From: Mesorhizobium sp. | Lineage (GTDB): Bacteria; Pseudomonadota; Alphaproteobacteria; Rhizobiales; Rhizobiaceae | DNA length: 64,000 nt | Assembly (NCBI GenBank): GCA_004020365.1 | Contig: SAQR01000004.1 | Coordinates: forward strand, 72,064 to 136,063 | Direction: 5' to 3' | In this document: one piece after another, positions 16,289 through 25,716 of the stretch | How the letters are laid out: every line of letters begins with the position of its first letter | Position numbering within the stretch: the first letter of the stretch is position 1 | The notes under the pieces: generated by a model | What the model was told of the DNA's origin: nothing | The model's input: the letters and a program-made list of their open reading frames with translations, nothing else | The model's database searches: none | Translations under genes and position numbers: made by a program

Positions 16289-18670
16289 TCAGCCGTTCAC
16301 CTTCGTCCGCGCTTCCGACTTCTCCAGATAGTATGACGAATATCTGTCGAAGAATTTTTCCGAGCCGCCGATCGATCCATACTTCGCCAGCTTCTTCAAA
16401 TCGACCTTGTTGAGGACCACGCCGACGATCTTGTTGGCGATATAGGATTCCGAACTCAATATGGATTGCACCATCGCACGCGGCGTGCGCCCCCACTCGG
16501 TCACGAGCACGAAGCCGTCGGCAAGCGGAGCAAATGCCTTGGCATCGACCACGGGGCCGAGCGGCGGCAGATCGACGACGATGTACTGGAAGGTCTCCTT
16601 GGCATTGTCGATGAAACGCCGCATCCCGGCCGACGACAGAAGCTCGCTTGTGTGCGAGAAATGACCGCGCGGCACGGCGGGGACGATCGCAAGCTTGGTC
16701 TGCCGGTCGATCTTGCCGACGGACTGCCAGGTCTGTCCGCTCACCACAGCTTCCATCAGGCCTTGCTCGGCCTCCATGCCAAGGCTGCGGCTGAGGCCGG
16801 GGTTGCGTAGGTCGCCGTCCACCAGCAGCGTTTTCGACCCGTTGGCGGCAAGCAATCCGGCCAGATTCGCCGCCACGGTCGACTTGCCCTCGCCGGGAAG
16901 GACCGAGATCACGCCAATGACCCGGCTGCCTTGCCCTTCCATCACCACGTCGAAGGCAATCTTGGCGCTGCGCAGCGTCTCGGAAAACATCGATGCCGGG
17001 GCGTCGATGCTCACCCGCATGCGCGCGCGTCTTTCAGCCGCCGACAGTGATTGGGCGGTTTTGATATCCGCCTGACCGTCATCGCGCTTATCGTCCTTGG
17101 CGACCTTGCTGCCAATGATCGGCAGGTAGCCGAGGAATTTGAGGCCGACGCGATCGCGAACGTCTTCGCCGGTCCTGAAGAACCGCTCCCTGAACTCATT
17201 CAGGCCACCAACCCCGGCTCCCAACATCACGCCAAGCACGAGCGAAAGTCCCAGCACTATGGACGTGCGCGGGGTTGCCGCGGACTTCGGCAGCGTCGCG
17301 TCCGAGATGACGCGGATCTTGCCGACCGGGAAGGATTGCTGCTGGGAGGCTTCCTCGTAGCGGCCAAGGAACGTCTGATAAAGCGTCGAGAGCGCGGTTG
17401 CCTTCTGCTCCAGTTCGCGCAGCTTGACCTGCGACTGGTTGTCGATGGAACTCTTGCCAGCCGCTAATGCGACATTCGCGCGGAGCGCCGTCTCGCGCGC
17501 GAGAGCGACTTCGTATTCGTTGCGGTAGCTTTCGGTCAATTGCTTCAGCTCGCCGAATATCTGCGCCGATATGTCGGCCTTTTCCTTCGCAAGCGCGACC
17601 GCCTGGGGATGCTCAGCGCCAAAATTGGCTTCGATATCCTGCTGCCGCTTGGCGACAGTGAGATAGCGGGTCTTGAGCGTTGAAATGATCGAGTTGCTCG
17701 GCTGGTCGGAGGATATGGCGGCGTCCCTGAATGCGTTGTCCGAACCGCTTTCGACGATCGACTTGTATTGCTGATAGCGGGCGCTGGCGCGCGCGGTATC
17801 GGCCTGCGCCTCAATGAGTTGGCCATTGAGGTCCGACAGTTGCTTGTCACTGATCAACTGGCCGTCATCGACGGCCAGTCCATGTTCGGCCCTGAACTTC
17901 TCGACGGCGAGCGCCGCTGCCTGGGAACTTTCGCGAAGCTCCGTCAAACGGCCTTGCAGCCAGACCGCCGCCCGCTCGGTCGCATCGAAGCTCGCGTCGA
18001 GCTGATCGGCTAGATAGGCGTCGGCATAGGCTTTGGTGACCGCGGTCGCAAGTGCGGGATCCGTCGCCTGGTAGGCGATGGAGATCACATAGCTTCGACC
18101 GATGCGCTCGGCTTGCACCTCGTCCTGCAGTTTGAGGATTGCGTAATCGCGCCGTGACGAGGCAATCATCGCGTCACGCGTCGCCGGATCAAGCTGAGTA
18201 ACGTCGGCCGTACCCACGGCGGGATTGGGACGGAAATACCGGATCACGCCGCGCACAAAACCGGCAGCCTTCGACACGGCCGACGTCGGAGGATCCATGA
18301 AAGCGTCGTTCTGATCGAGCTTCTGCTTGTCGACGACCACTGCCGCCAGTCTCGCCGAGTGGAGTATTTCGATCTGGCTCAGAATGGCGGAGTCGGTCTG
18401 CATGCTGACCGACGCCGCCGAGACCTCGTCGACGACCTTGTTCAACCCTTCGTCGATCAGCACACGGCTCGTCGCCATGTAGGTCGGAGGCGTGGTCTGC
18501 AAATAGAGCACGCCCAGAAAAAGACCGATGGCCGCGCATGCCGCAACCACCTTTGTCTGCCTTGCTGCCATGCCGAGCAGGCGCTCGACATCGATGAAAT
18601 CGTCGGCGCTGACTGGGTCCGAACTCGGCAATGGTTTCCTCTTGTCGAGAGGAAAATTGGCATAATTCAT
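16289..18670 (-). CDS. exoP: ExoP-type polysaccharide co-polymerase with tyrosine-kinase domain
   Basis: Controls chain length and export of EPS and autophosphorylates on tyrosines (Wzc/ExoP group). 793 aa: N-terminal Wzz domain with a first membrane segment at about 39-57 (VVAACAAIGLFLGVLYL), a large periplasmic coiled-coil region, a second membrane segment near 480 (IVLGLSLVLGVMLGAGVGG), then a cytoplasmic BY-kinase. This has Walker A SVLPGEGKSTVAANL near residue 590, LLVDGDLRNPG and VVDLPPLGPVVDA. The tail contains the tyrosine cluster FFDRYSSYYLEKS. It is last in the exoL-A-M-O-N-P block, in the same order as in S. meliloti. Confidence 0.92.
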   Translation of the reverse strand: MNYANFPLDKRKPLPSSDPVSADDFIDVERLLGMAARQTKVVAACAAIGLFLGVLYLQTTPPTYMATSRVLIDEGLNKVVDEVSAASVSMQTDSAILSQIEILHSARLAAVVVDKQKLDQNDAFMDPPTSAVSKAAGFVRGVIRYFRPNPAVGTADVTQLDPATRDAMIASSRRDYAILKLQDEVQAERIGRSYVISIAYQATDPALATAVTKAYADAYLADQLDASFDATERAAVWLQGRLTELRESSQAAALAVEKFRAEHGLAVDDGQLISDKQLSDLNGQLIEAQADTARASARYQQYKSIVESGSDNAFRDAAISSDQPSNSIISTLKTRYLTVAKRQQDIEANFGAEHPQAVALAKEKADISAQIFGELKQLTESYRNEYEVALARETALRANVALAAGKSSIDNQSQVKLRELEQKATALSTLYQTFLGRYEEASQQQSFPVGKIRVISDATLPKSAATPRTSIVLGLSLVLGVMLGAGVGGLNEFRERFFRTGEDVRDRVGLKFLGYLPIIGSKVAKDDKRDDGQADIKTAQSLSAAERRARMRVSIDAPASMFSETLRSAKIAFDVVMEGQGSRVIGVISVLPGEGKSTVAANLAGLLAANGSKTLLVDGDLRNPGLSRSLGMEAEQGLMEAVVSGQTWQSVGKIDRQTKLAIVPAVPRGHFSHTSELLSSAGMRRFIDNAKETFQYIVVDLPPLGPVVDAKAFAPLADGFVLVTEWGRTPRAMVQSILSSESYIANKIVGVVLNKVDLKKLAKYGSIGGSEKFFDRYSSYYLEKSEARTKVNG

Positions 18671-18696
18671 CTTCGGTCCAATTCAAGTTTGCATCT

Positions 18697-18733
18697 AGAG
18701 CGGCGGTCTCTCAAGTCGAACCGCCGCCGCTCT
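18697..18733. repeat. Inverted repeat upstream of exoP
   Basis: AGAGCGGCGG (18697-18706) and CCGCCGCTCT (18724-18733) form a perfect 10-bp stem with a 17-base loop, 27 bp before the exoP start codon. It could be a hairpin in the exoN-exoP intergenic transcript or a dispersed repeat. No T-tract follows, so it is not called a terminator. The rest of the 263-bp gap (18671-18933) holds no gene I can support. Confidence 0.6.
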
Positions 18734-18933
18734 ATCTTTGTTTGAGCCTCGGATTTTCCCAAACCCTGTCTCCACTCGGGTCCGCTGCTCTTGCTTGCAG
18801 GCGCTAGAGCAGATCGGGAGCATCAGCATATGCCCAACGCAAGCTTCATGCCAGCCACCGCGGGACCCAGGCAGCCAAGCATATCGGCATGTCTTACGTC
18901 ACCATTCATATGCCTGCTCCCAAAAAATGGGCT

Positions 18934-19830
18934 TTATGCGGCTTCCACCCGGCGCTCATGCAACCGGACGAACTCCTGAAGCATCTCGAAGATCGGTCCC
19001 TTCATGTCATCGCGCGCCAGCGCGAAGGCGACATTGGCCTGGATGAACCCTTCTTTCGAGCCACAATCGAACATCCGGCCGTTGAAGGGCTGGGCGAAGA
19101 AAGCCTGGCTTTGCGCAAGGCGGACCATGGCGTCGGTCAGTTGGATCTCATTGCCGGCGCCGCGCTGCTGATTGCCGAGCAGCCCGAATATCTCGGGCTG
19201 CAGGATATAGCGGCCGTTGATGTAGTAGTTCGACGGCGCATTCGCCGGAGCAGGCTTTTCGACCATGGCGGTGACCTCGAAGCCCGAGCCGACATCGGCG
19301 CCGCAGCCGACGATGCCGTATTTGCTGGTCTCGGTCGGGTCGCAGCGCTCGACGGCGATGACGTTTCCGCCGGTCTGCGCATAGAGGTCCGCAATTTCAG
19401 CAAGACATCCGCGGCCGCCGAAGGACACCATGTCCGGTAACAGCAATGCGAAGGGCTCATCGCCGATGACTTCCCGGGCGCACCATACCGCATGGCCGAG
19501 ACCTTGCGGCGACTGCTGCCGGATGAAGCTCGTCGCACCAGCCACGGGAAGCAGGCTTTCCAGCGCCTGAAGCTGCGCCGTCTTGCCGGTCTGCTCCAAA
19601 GTTCCGATCAATTCTGGATGCAGGTCGAAATAATCTTCGATGACCGCCTTGTTGCGGCCCGTCACGAAGACAATGTGCTCGATGCCGGCTTCGAACGCCT
19701 CGTCCACCGCATATTGCACGACAGGCCTGTCGACGACCGGCAGCATTTCCTTCGGCATCGACTTGGTTGCCGGCAGGAATCGTGTTCCAAGCCCCGCTAC
19801 CGGTATGACTGCCTTCCTGACTTTCTTCAT
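18934..19830 (-). CDS. exoN: UTP-glucose-1-phosphate uridylyltransferase (ExoN/GalU)
   Basis: Makes UDP-glucose, the donor for the EPS glucosyltransferases and the substrate of the UDP-glucose dehydrogenase at 30024. 298 aa, full length. The nucleotidyltransferase signature [21 protein letters not shown] is at the N-terminus with the catalytic Lys in [12 protein letters not shown] and the closing [18 protein letters not shown] are typical of GalU. It lies 58 bp downstream of exoO and is transcribed towards exoP, as in S. meliloti where exoN sits between exoO and exoP. Confidence 0.92.
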   Translation of the reverse strand: MKKVRKAVIPVAGLGTRFLPATKSMPKEMLPVVDRPVVQYAVDEAFEAGIEHIVFVTGRNKAVIEDYFDLHPELIGTLEQTGKTAQLQALESLLPVAGATSFIRQQSPQGLGHAVWCAREVIGDEPFALLLPDMVSFGGRGCLAEIADLYAQTGGNVIAVERCDPTETSKYGIVGCGADVGSGFEVTAMVEKPAPANAPSNYYINGRYILQPEIFGLLGNQQRGAGNEIQLTDAMVRLAQSQAFFAQPFNGRMFDCGSKEGFIQANVAFALARDDMKGPIFEMLQEFVRLHERRVEAA

Positions 19831-19888
19831 TGCATATTCCTTCTGAGGAGATCGACTTCAACCTGTCGCAGGCCGCGAAAACTATTTT

Positions 19889-20857
19889 TCAGCTGCCTGC
19901 ACCCTTCACCTCCCCCGCACCCACGGCAAATTGCGCCGCCACCCTTCGCAGCCGAACGGCGATCGGCATGCCCATATGCCAAACCGCCGCCGGATCGCTG
20001 AGCGCCGTCCACACCGCCTTGAGTGGGGATCGCGCCTTGATGTGCTGGACCAGAGAAAGGAACGATGCCGCCTTGCGCAGGCTGCGCGTGCGCCTTGCGA
20101 AAGCGGCTGCGGCCTTTGCGTCCATCGAATGGGTTCTGGCGAAAACGAGGTCGGCCTTACGCATCGCCTCGACGTGATGAAGTTCGAGCACGCGGGAAAT
20201 GGAGCCGGTCCGGATATGGTAGACATAGCCGGTCGTCGGCTCGACCACGCACTTGCCGCCCTTGGCCAGAGCACTGGCCAGCAGGATGTAGTCCTCGCCG
20301 ATGATCAGGCTTTCGTCATAGCGAAGCCCGTTTTCGTTCAGAAACCGGCGCTGGAAGATCGGTTTGAGATAGCCGAGATTGAACCTGGATTCGAAGACCA
20401 CATTGCCAGCAATATAGTCCGCCAGCGATATTTCACTCAAACCCTCGAGATAGTCGGCCGGGAACATCGTCTCTTCGGCAACACCGTCCTCGCGAACGAC
20501 CTGGAGATTGTCGACTGCGATCGCGGCGCCCGCTTTCTCGGCGCGGTCAATCATGGTGCAGATCCGCCCAGGATAGACCGCGTCGTCGGAATCGAGGACC
20601 GCCACCCACCTGCCGCGGGCAAGCTCAAGGCCGACATTCCTGGCGCCGCCTGGACCGCGGTTTTGCTCAAGTGCGACGACGCGCACGATGTCTTCGGGGT
20701 AGGATCGCGCCAGATCGAGCGTCCGGTCGCGCGACTGGTCGTCGACGACGATCACCTCCACGCTGACATCGCGCTGGGCGATGGCGCTGGCGATCGCCCG
20801 CTCGATGGTCAGCTCCGAATTGTAGGCGGCAATGACAAAGGTGACGTCAGGCTGCAC
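19889..20857 (-). CDS. exoO: Glycosyltransferase family 2, ExoO-like
   Basis: In S. meliloti ExoO adds the fifth sugar (a beta-1,6-glucose) to the lipid-linked succinoglycan unit. The GT-A fold begins TFVIAAYNSELTIERAI, with the nucleotide/metal motif AVLDSDDAVYPGR and an acceptor-site GEDYILLASAL. The start chosen is the GTG at 20857, preceded by AGGAAGGGGG and overlapping exoM by 11 bp (322 aa); the frame stays open to an ATG at 20917 inside exoM. Assignment to ExoO rests on position in the L-A-M-O-N-P order plus family; it also resembles the protein at 33081-34091. Confidence 0.85.
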   Translation of the reverse strand: MQPDVTFVIAAYNSELTIERAIASAIAQRDVSVEVIVVDDQSRDRTLDLARSYPEDIVRVVALEQNRGPGGARNVGLELARGRWVAVLDSDDAVYPGRICTMIDRAEKAGAAIAVDNLQVVREDGVAEETMFPADYLEGLSEISLADYIAGNVVFESRFNLGYLKPIFQRRFLNENGLRYDESLIIGEDYILLASALAKGGKCVVEPTTGYVYHIRTGSISRVLELHHVEAMRKADLVFARTHSMDAKAAAAFARRTRSLRKAASFLSLVQHIKARSPLKAVWTALSDPAAVWHMGMPIAVRLRRVAAQFAVGAGEVKGAGS

Positions 20858-21797
20858 GCTTGCCCCCTTCCTGCGGCGAGGGCAGGCCGTATTGGCGAAT
20901 TTCACGCACACCGACAAGACCGCTCACGACGCCGACATGCATGATGCCGCGAAGCACGCTGCGGTTCCTGCGCACGGGACTGATGGCAACCGGAATTGCC
21001 GCTGCGAAACAAAAAACCGCCTTTGCCGAGGCGAGGCCGACTTGCCTGACCAGCGCGAGGCCATGCGCGTCGCGCCCCAGCAGGTGCCCATGAGTCTGCC
21101 CGACGCGAAACCGGCGGCGACGGAGCCAGTCGAAAGCCGCCCTGGCGCGCGGCACCACTTCATCGACCCAGGCCTGCGGCGAAAAGGCGATGCGACCGCC
21201 GGCCTTGACCATATGATCGAAGAATTCGGTGTCCTCGCCGCCGGTCTGGCCACGCGCCAGGCTGAATCGCCGACCGCGGAGGCTGTCGGCGCCCATCCTG
21301 AGCAGGACGTTGCAGGTGTAGCCAGTGCGGATCTCGCCGCCCACCCAGACGGGCAAGGTGGAGTGAAAGTCGCCACGGCGCATCCAGTTGGGCGCATCTG
21401 GCCGATAGCGCGCCCGCACCGGCCCGAGCACGGCGGCAGCGCCACTCAAGTCCGCCGTCGCAACCAGTTCGACGAGCCATTTGGACGATGCCGTTTCGTC
21501 ATCGTCGAGGAAGGCGACGAAATCCGCCGTGCTGGCGTCGAGGCAGGCATTGCGGGCGATCGAAATGTTGCGTGCCGGGCAATGACGATAGCTGATCGGC
21601 AGCTTCAGCGTCTCCGCCAGCGTCGCCACCAGCAGTTCGGCCGTCGGCCCGTCATCATTGTCGGCGACGATGACGCGGATGTCGAATCCCGAAGGTACGT
21701 CCAGGGCGGCTACCGAGCGAAGCGTGTCGGCAAGCTCCGGCCGCCGAAACGTGCAGACGCAGACGTCGACGCTGCGGTTTTTTTCGGCCACACCCAC
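20847..21797 (-). CDS. exoM: Glycosyltransferase family 2, ExoM-like
   Basis: ExoM adds the fourth sugar (beta-1,4-glucose) in succinoglycan synthesis. 316 aa, starting with a GTG at 21797 that uses the last base of the exoA stop codon (TAGTG). The N-terminus is VDVCVCTFRRPELADTLRSV, then NDDGPTAELL, FLDDDETASSKWL (DXD-like motif) and GGEDTEFFDHM. A hydrophobic stretch (AKAVFCFAAAIPVAI) near the C-terminus may associate with the membrane. It is translationally coupled to exoA before it and exoO after it. Confidence 0.88.
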   Translation of the reverse strand: MGVAEKNRSVDVCVCTFRRPELADTLRSVAALDVPSGFDIRVIVADNDDGPTAELLVATLAETLKLPISYRHCPARNISIARNACLDASTADFVAFLDDDETASSKWLVELVATADLSGAAAVLGPVRARYRPDAPNWMRRGDFHSTLPVWVGGEIRTGYTCNVLLRMGADSLRGRRFSLARGQTGGEDTEFFDHMVKAGGRIAFSPQAWVDEVVPRARAAFDWLRRRRFRVGQTHGHLLGRDAHGLALVRQVGLASAKAVFCFAAAIPVAISPVRRNRSVLRGIMHVGVVSGLVGVREIRQYGLPSPQEGGKRAA

Positions 21798-22792
21798 TAT
21801 GCCACCCTCCTACGCTGCGATCGCGGTCCAAGCAGTTGCAGCCAGAAACCGACGGACCAGCCGAGATGCATGACCATTGCCGAAATCCCGGCAAGGGCGC
21901 TGTCCGGATTGCGCTGGCTGATCGCCATCCACACGCCATAGCCGAGACAAACCGACGCCCACACCAGAATCGGCATGACTGCCAGCCAATGGACGAAGAA
22001 AAAGGCAGAGAGAAGGACGACAGGGAACACCAGGAGCGGCACCATCTGCCGGAGCTTCGGTATCATGCGGTGCTTGAGAACGTTCTTTGCCCGGCCGCGG
22101 CCATAGCCGAGATACTGGAAATAGAGGCCGGCGAGCGACGAGCGCGGGTAATAGATCATTTGCGTCTTGCCGCTCATCCAGATCCGGTAGCCGGCCTTGC
22201 GCAGCCGGTAGTCGAGCTCCGCATCCTCGTTGTGGCTGAACGTCTCGTCATAGCCGCCCACCGCCTTGAACGCCGAAATCCGCATCAGCGCATGGTGACC
22301 GTGGTCGACCCACTCTCCCGCCGAGAGATGCCGGTGCTTGGAGCCGCCCGTGCCGAGCTTGGAATTCTGTGCAGCCGCAACCGCGTTCTGCACCGTGCCG
22401 CTGCCGCTGGTGAGCATCGAGACGACGACCGAATCGGCGCCGGTGGCCAGCGCCTCTTCGATCAGCCGGTCGCAATAATCCGGTGGGTAGCCGCCATGCG
22501 CGTCGATGCGAATGAAATATTCAGCCCCATCGCCGTACCTGGCGACGGCGAGATTGATCGCCGCGCTCTGGAGGCGCTTTTCATTGTTAAGAAGGATGAC
22601 CCTCGGATCCTTCCCGGCGATCTCCTCGACGATCGCCCTGGTGCCATCCGTGCTACCGCCATCGGCAACGATGATTCGGGCGCCGAGCCTCTCGGCGGCC
22701 GGTCGAAGCTCACGAACAAGCGCACCGATGTGAGCCGCTTCGTTCAGGCACGGAATCACGATCAGGTTGGACGGCATTTCGGTCTGCATCAT
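21797..22792 (-). CDS. exoA: Glycosyltransferase family 2, ExoA-like
   Basis: ExoA adds the second sugar (beta-1,3-glucose onto galactose). 331 aa from the ATG at 22792 (MMQTEMPSNLIVIP), behind GGAAGGAC; the frame continues upstream to 22840 but overlaps exoL. Motifs: IVIPCLNEAAHIGALV, IIVADGGSTDGTR, RIDAHGGYPPDY, SHNEDAELDYRLRKAGYRIW, and a QXXRW-like QYLGYGRGR. Two or three membrane segments follow (LLVFPVVLLSAFFFVHW and on). The order and membrane tail match S. meliloti ExoA. Confidence 0.88.
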   Translation of the reverse strand: MMQTEMPSNLIVIPCLNEAAHIGALVRELRPAAERLGARIIVADGGSTDGTRAIVEEIAGKDPRVILLNNEKRLQSAAINLAVARYGDGAEYFIRIDAHGGYPPDYCDRLIEEALATGADSVVVSMLTSGSGTVQNAVAAAQNSKLGTGGSKHRHLSAGEWVDHGHHALMRISAFKAVGGYDETFSHNEDAELDYRLRKAGYRIWMSGKTQMIYYPRSSLAGLYFQYLGYGRGRAKNVLKHRMIPKLRQMVPLLVFPVVLLSAFFFVHWLAVMPILVWASVCLGYGVWMAISQRNPDSALAGISAMVMHLGWSVGFWLQLLGPRSQRRRVA

Positions 22793-22817
22793 CGGCCCAT
22801 GTCCTTCCCCAGCCATC

Positions 22818-23990
22818 CTAAGCCAGTGCCTCGGCAGCATATGAACCGGGCGCGACCGTCAACCCGCGAAGCTTCTCGACGAGCGCCCGGCAATCGCTGC
22901 GATCGTGGCTCCAGGTTCGCGGATTGCGGGCAAGAACACGCGCCCGCAATTTCCCGAAGCGATGCTCCTCCATCTCGCCCAAGGCGGCCTCGAGTGCCTC
23001 GGGAGTGGCTTGAGGCAAGAGAACACCGATTCCCTGCTGGTCGAGGAACCGGCCGGTTTCGGTATTGCCCATCGAGATCGGCACGGCGCCGAAGCGGCAG
23101 CCCTCGTAGAGCCGGTTGGGCAGCAGCCATTCAGAATTCAGCCCCTGCTCGAAAAAATCGATGGCCCAGGAAAAATGAACCTCACGGTAGATCGTCGCCA
23201 TATCTTCGGGATTCCGATAGGGCCCGCCAAACGAGAGCCAGGGCTCAGATTCGACGAAACCGTGGAAATCCGGAAATTCGGAAAGCGCCGGACGGCCCCT
23301 CAGGATGATTTCGAAGCGGCCCTCGAGGCGTCGGGAAAATTCGGCCAGCAGTTCCAGGGAGCGGCGGCATCGGAGCGCGCCGAACCAGCCGATCCGCCAA
23401 GGTGGAGCGACGGGCTCCGATGCCGCCGTGCGATCATGCAGCGAAACCGAGGCAGGCTCGAAATATTTGTTTTCGAGCAGTTCGACCGGCGCGGCAATCT
23501 GCCCGAACGGCTTGAAATAGTTGGCGATGAAGGCCGGCGAACTGGTGACTAGCAGCTTTACATCCCTAGCCAGATAGCGCTCCGCGCCGCGCATCGCCTT
23601 GCCCAGAAAATCGTCACGAAGCATCAGACGATGGATGTCGAGACACTCATAGACGATCGGTACCGTTGCCTGGAATGCCGATCTGGCACGCCGGGCTAGC
23701 GCCAGCATTTCCAGATTGCGCGCGATGATGAGGTCGGGTCTGGGCATCGAACCGAGTTTCGACCCGATCGAAACTGCCGCCTTGGTGACCGCTGCCAGCC
23801 GCTGGGCGAATCGCCCATCGCGCGTTGCGCCAAGATCGATCGGATGCAAGCCCTCGACCTCGGCGATCGGGCTTGCTGACCGGCGAAAGCCTGCCAGTGT
23901 GACCTGGGCGCCGCCTGCCTTGAGCATTATGATCCGCCGGCGCACTGCCGGATCGGAGACGTCGTGCACCAAGTACAAGACATGCAGCAT
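22818..23990 (-). CDS. exoL: Glycosyltransferase, ExoL-like
   Basis: ExoL adds the third sugar (beta-1,4-glucose). 390 aa from the ATG at 23990 (MLHVLYLVHD); the extra upstream frame to 24056 lacks support. The protein has a GT-B look: N-terminal VSDPAVRRRIIMLKAGGAQV, then IVYECLDIHRLML, a linker, and a C-terminal nucleotide-sugar domain with WRIGWFGALRCRRSLELL and LPNRLYEGCRFGAVPISMG. It is the first gene of the minus-strand exoL-A-M-O-N-P block. The promoter side carries a TGCTGCACCGCAACAT element at 24041-24056. Confidence 0.87.
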   Translation of the reverse strand: MLHVLYLVHDVSDPAVRRRIIMLKAGGAQVTLAGFRRSASPIAEVEGLHPIDLGATRDGRFAQRLAAVTKAAVSIGSKLGSMPRPDLIIARNLEMLALARRARSAFQATVPIVYECLDIHRLMLRDDFLGKAMRGAERYLARDVKLLVTSSPAFIANYFKPFGQIAAPVELLENKYFEPASVSLHDRTAASEPVAPPWRIGWFGALRCRRSLELLAEFSRRLEGRFEIILRGRPALSEFPDFHGFVESEPWLSFGGPYRNPEDMATIYREVHFSWAIDFFEQGLNSEWLLPNRLYEGCRFGAVPISMGNTETGRFLDQQGIGVLLPQATPEALEAALGEMEEHRFGKLRARVLARNPRTWSHDRSDCRALVEKLRGLTVAPGSYAAEALA

Positions 23991-24181
23991 GAAAAACTCG
24001 ACCGCTGTTGGCCCACCCGAAAGAAACCTAGTACAGCTCGTGCTGCACCGCAACATTTTTGGTGCATCGTAGCAAAAATCAATGTTTTTTGTTGCGCTGC
24101 AATATTATTGCCGTAGTTTGATGCTGGCATGGGGCATGGGTCGGGACTCCGCGACCGGCACGAAAATCAGGGACCCTGAAT

Positions 24182-25678
24182 TTGCAAGCCAATGCATTCG
24201 ACCCGCCAGAGGGCTCTCTCCGCAGATCGGTCGGACGCGGCGCTATCATTACGGCTTTGGCGCAATCGGTGCGGGTTGCGACGCAGATCGTCTCCGTCAT
24301 CGTGCTGTCGCGCCTGCTCTCGCCGCAGGACTTCGGCGTCGTGGCGATGTGCGCGCCGGTGCTGGCCTTCATCGCGCTGTTCCAGGATTTCGGCCTGACC
24401 CAGGCGACGGTTCAGAAAAGCGGAATCAAGCATGAGGAGGTCAATTACCTCTTCTGGGTCAATGTCGCGGTCAGCGCATTGCTCGCCTGCGTGCTTGCCG
24501 GCGCGGCGCCTCTGGTCGCCGCCTTCTATGGCGAACCGCGGGTGTCAGGCCTGGTGGCGGCACTCGGGCTGCAGATCATAGCGTATGGGCTGGGCGCCCA
24601 GCATCTGGCGCTGCTGACACGCCGAATGCAGTTCGCCCGCTTGGCCATCATCGACGTCGCAAGTGCCATTGCCGGCCTTGCCGTATCGATCGCCTGGACT
24701 TTCATAGACCGTTCCTATTGGGCGCTTTTTGCCGGCACCCTGACAGCAGCCGTACTGCCGACGCTTTGCTACTGGGCGAACTCGCGATGGCGCCCCAGCC
24801 TGCCTCGCAAGGTCAACGGCATCAGCGAACTGATCAATTTCGGCGCCGGCATCACCGGGTTCAACTTCGCCAACTTCTTTGCCCGAAACCTCGACAATGT
24901 GCTGATCGGAAAATACTGGGGCGAAGCGCAGCTTGGACTCTATGACCGCGCCTACAAGCTGCTTCTATTTCCGTTGAGCCAGATCACCAATCCGCTGTCG
25001 AAGGTCATGGTGCCGGCTCTTTCCAGGCTGAAGGACGAGCCGGATCGCTACCGCAGCGCTTATCTTCGAGTCATGCCGCTGATATTGCTGGTCGCACTTC
25101 CAGGTGTCGCCTTCGCCATCGCCATGGCCGACGTGCTGATACCGTTCGTGCTCGGCGAGCAGTGGCGGCAGAGTTCCAGCATCTTCCTGGCGCTAGGTTT
25201 TGCCGGGCTGCTGCAGCCGCTCAACAACCCGGCGGGATGGCTTTTCATCAGCCAGGGCCGCTCGGGCGATTTCATGCGCTGGGGCATCATAACAGCCTTG
25301 ACGTCGGTGCTGGCCTTCCTGGTCGGCCTGCCCTATGGCGCGCTGGGCGTGGCGATCGCCTATGCGGTCAGCGAGTATCTCAGAACGCCTTTTCTGTGGC
25401 TGTATATCGGCAAGACCGGGCCTCTGCGGGCAAGCCATATGCTTCGCGCGGCAACGCCCTTCGTGCTTGGCGCGCATCTGGCGCTTGCTGCGATCTGGTT
25501 CGCCAAGCCTTTGCTGCCGCAACAGCACGTCGTCGCGATGGCGAGCGCGGTGGCGCTGTCCTATATGATCACGGTCATGACCGCGCTGGTGTTTGCTTCC
25601 GGCCGCGAGGCGTTGCGGGAGGCTCTAAAACTGCTGCCGGCACGGGCGCCTAAGGCAGCACCAAGCGAGGCGAAGTAA
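24182..25678 (+). CDS. exoT: Polysaccharide flippase, ExoT-like (PST/Wzx family)
   Basis: Moves lipid-linked EPS repeat units across the inner membrane. 498 aa with about 12-14 membrane segments. N-terminal GRGAIITALAQSVRVATQIV and LSRLLSPQDFGVVAM, then RNLDNVLIGKYWGEAQLGLYDRAYKLLL, are hallmarks of the MATE/PST flippases in the ExoT/WzxC branch. A TTG start at 24182 is used because no in-frame ATG precedes the first membrane segment. It is divergent from exoL with a 191-bp shared promoter region. The next gene follows at 38 bp on the same strand. Confidence 0.85.
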   Translation: MQANAFDPPEGSLRRSVGRGAIITALAQSVRVATQIVSVIVLSRLLSPQDFGVVAMCAPVLAFIALFQDFGLTQATVQKSGIKHEEVNYLFWVNVAVSALLACVLAGAAPLVAAFYGEPRVSGLVAALGLQIIAYGLGAQHLALLTRRMQFARLAIIDVASAIAGLAVSIAWTFIDRSYWALFAGTLTAAVLPTLCYWANSRWRPSLPRKVNGISELINFGAGITGFNFANFFARNLDNVLIGKYWGEAQLGLYDRAYKLLLFPLSQITNPLSKVMVPALSRLKDEPDRYRSAYLRVMPLILLVALPGVAFAIAMADVLIPFVLGEQWRQSSSIFLALGFAGLLQPLNNPAGWLFISQGRSGDFMRWGIITALTSVLAFLVGLPYGALGVAIAYAVSEYLRTPFLWLYIGKTGPLRASHMLRAATPFVLGAHLALAAIWFAKPLLPQQHVVAMASAVALSYMITVMTALVFASGREALREALKLLPARAPKAAPSEAK

Positions 25679-25716
25679 CTTGCACGGACATCCATACGAG
25701 GACCAGGTCTGATCCC

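Noticed and set aside
18697-18733. Terminator between exoN and exoP
   Set aside because: Good stem but a 17-base loop and no T-tract on the minus strand, and it would cut exoP off from its operon; left as an inverted repeat.
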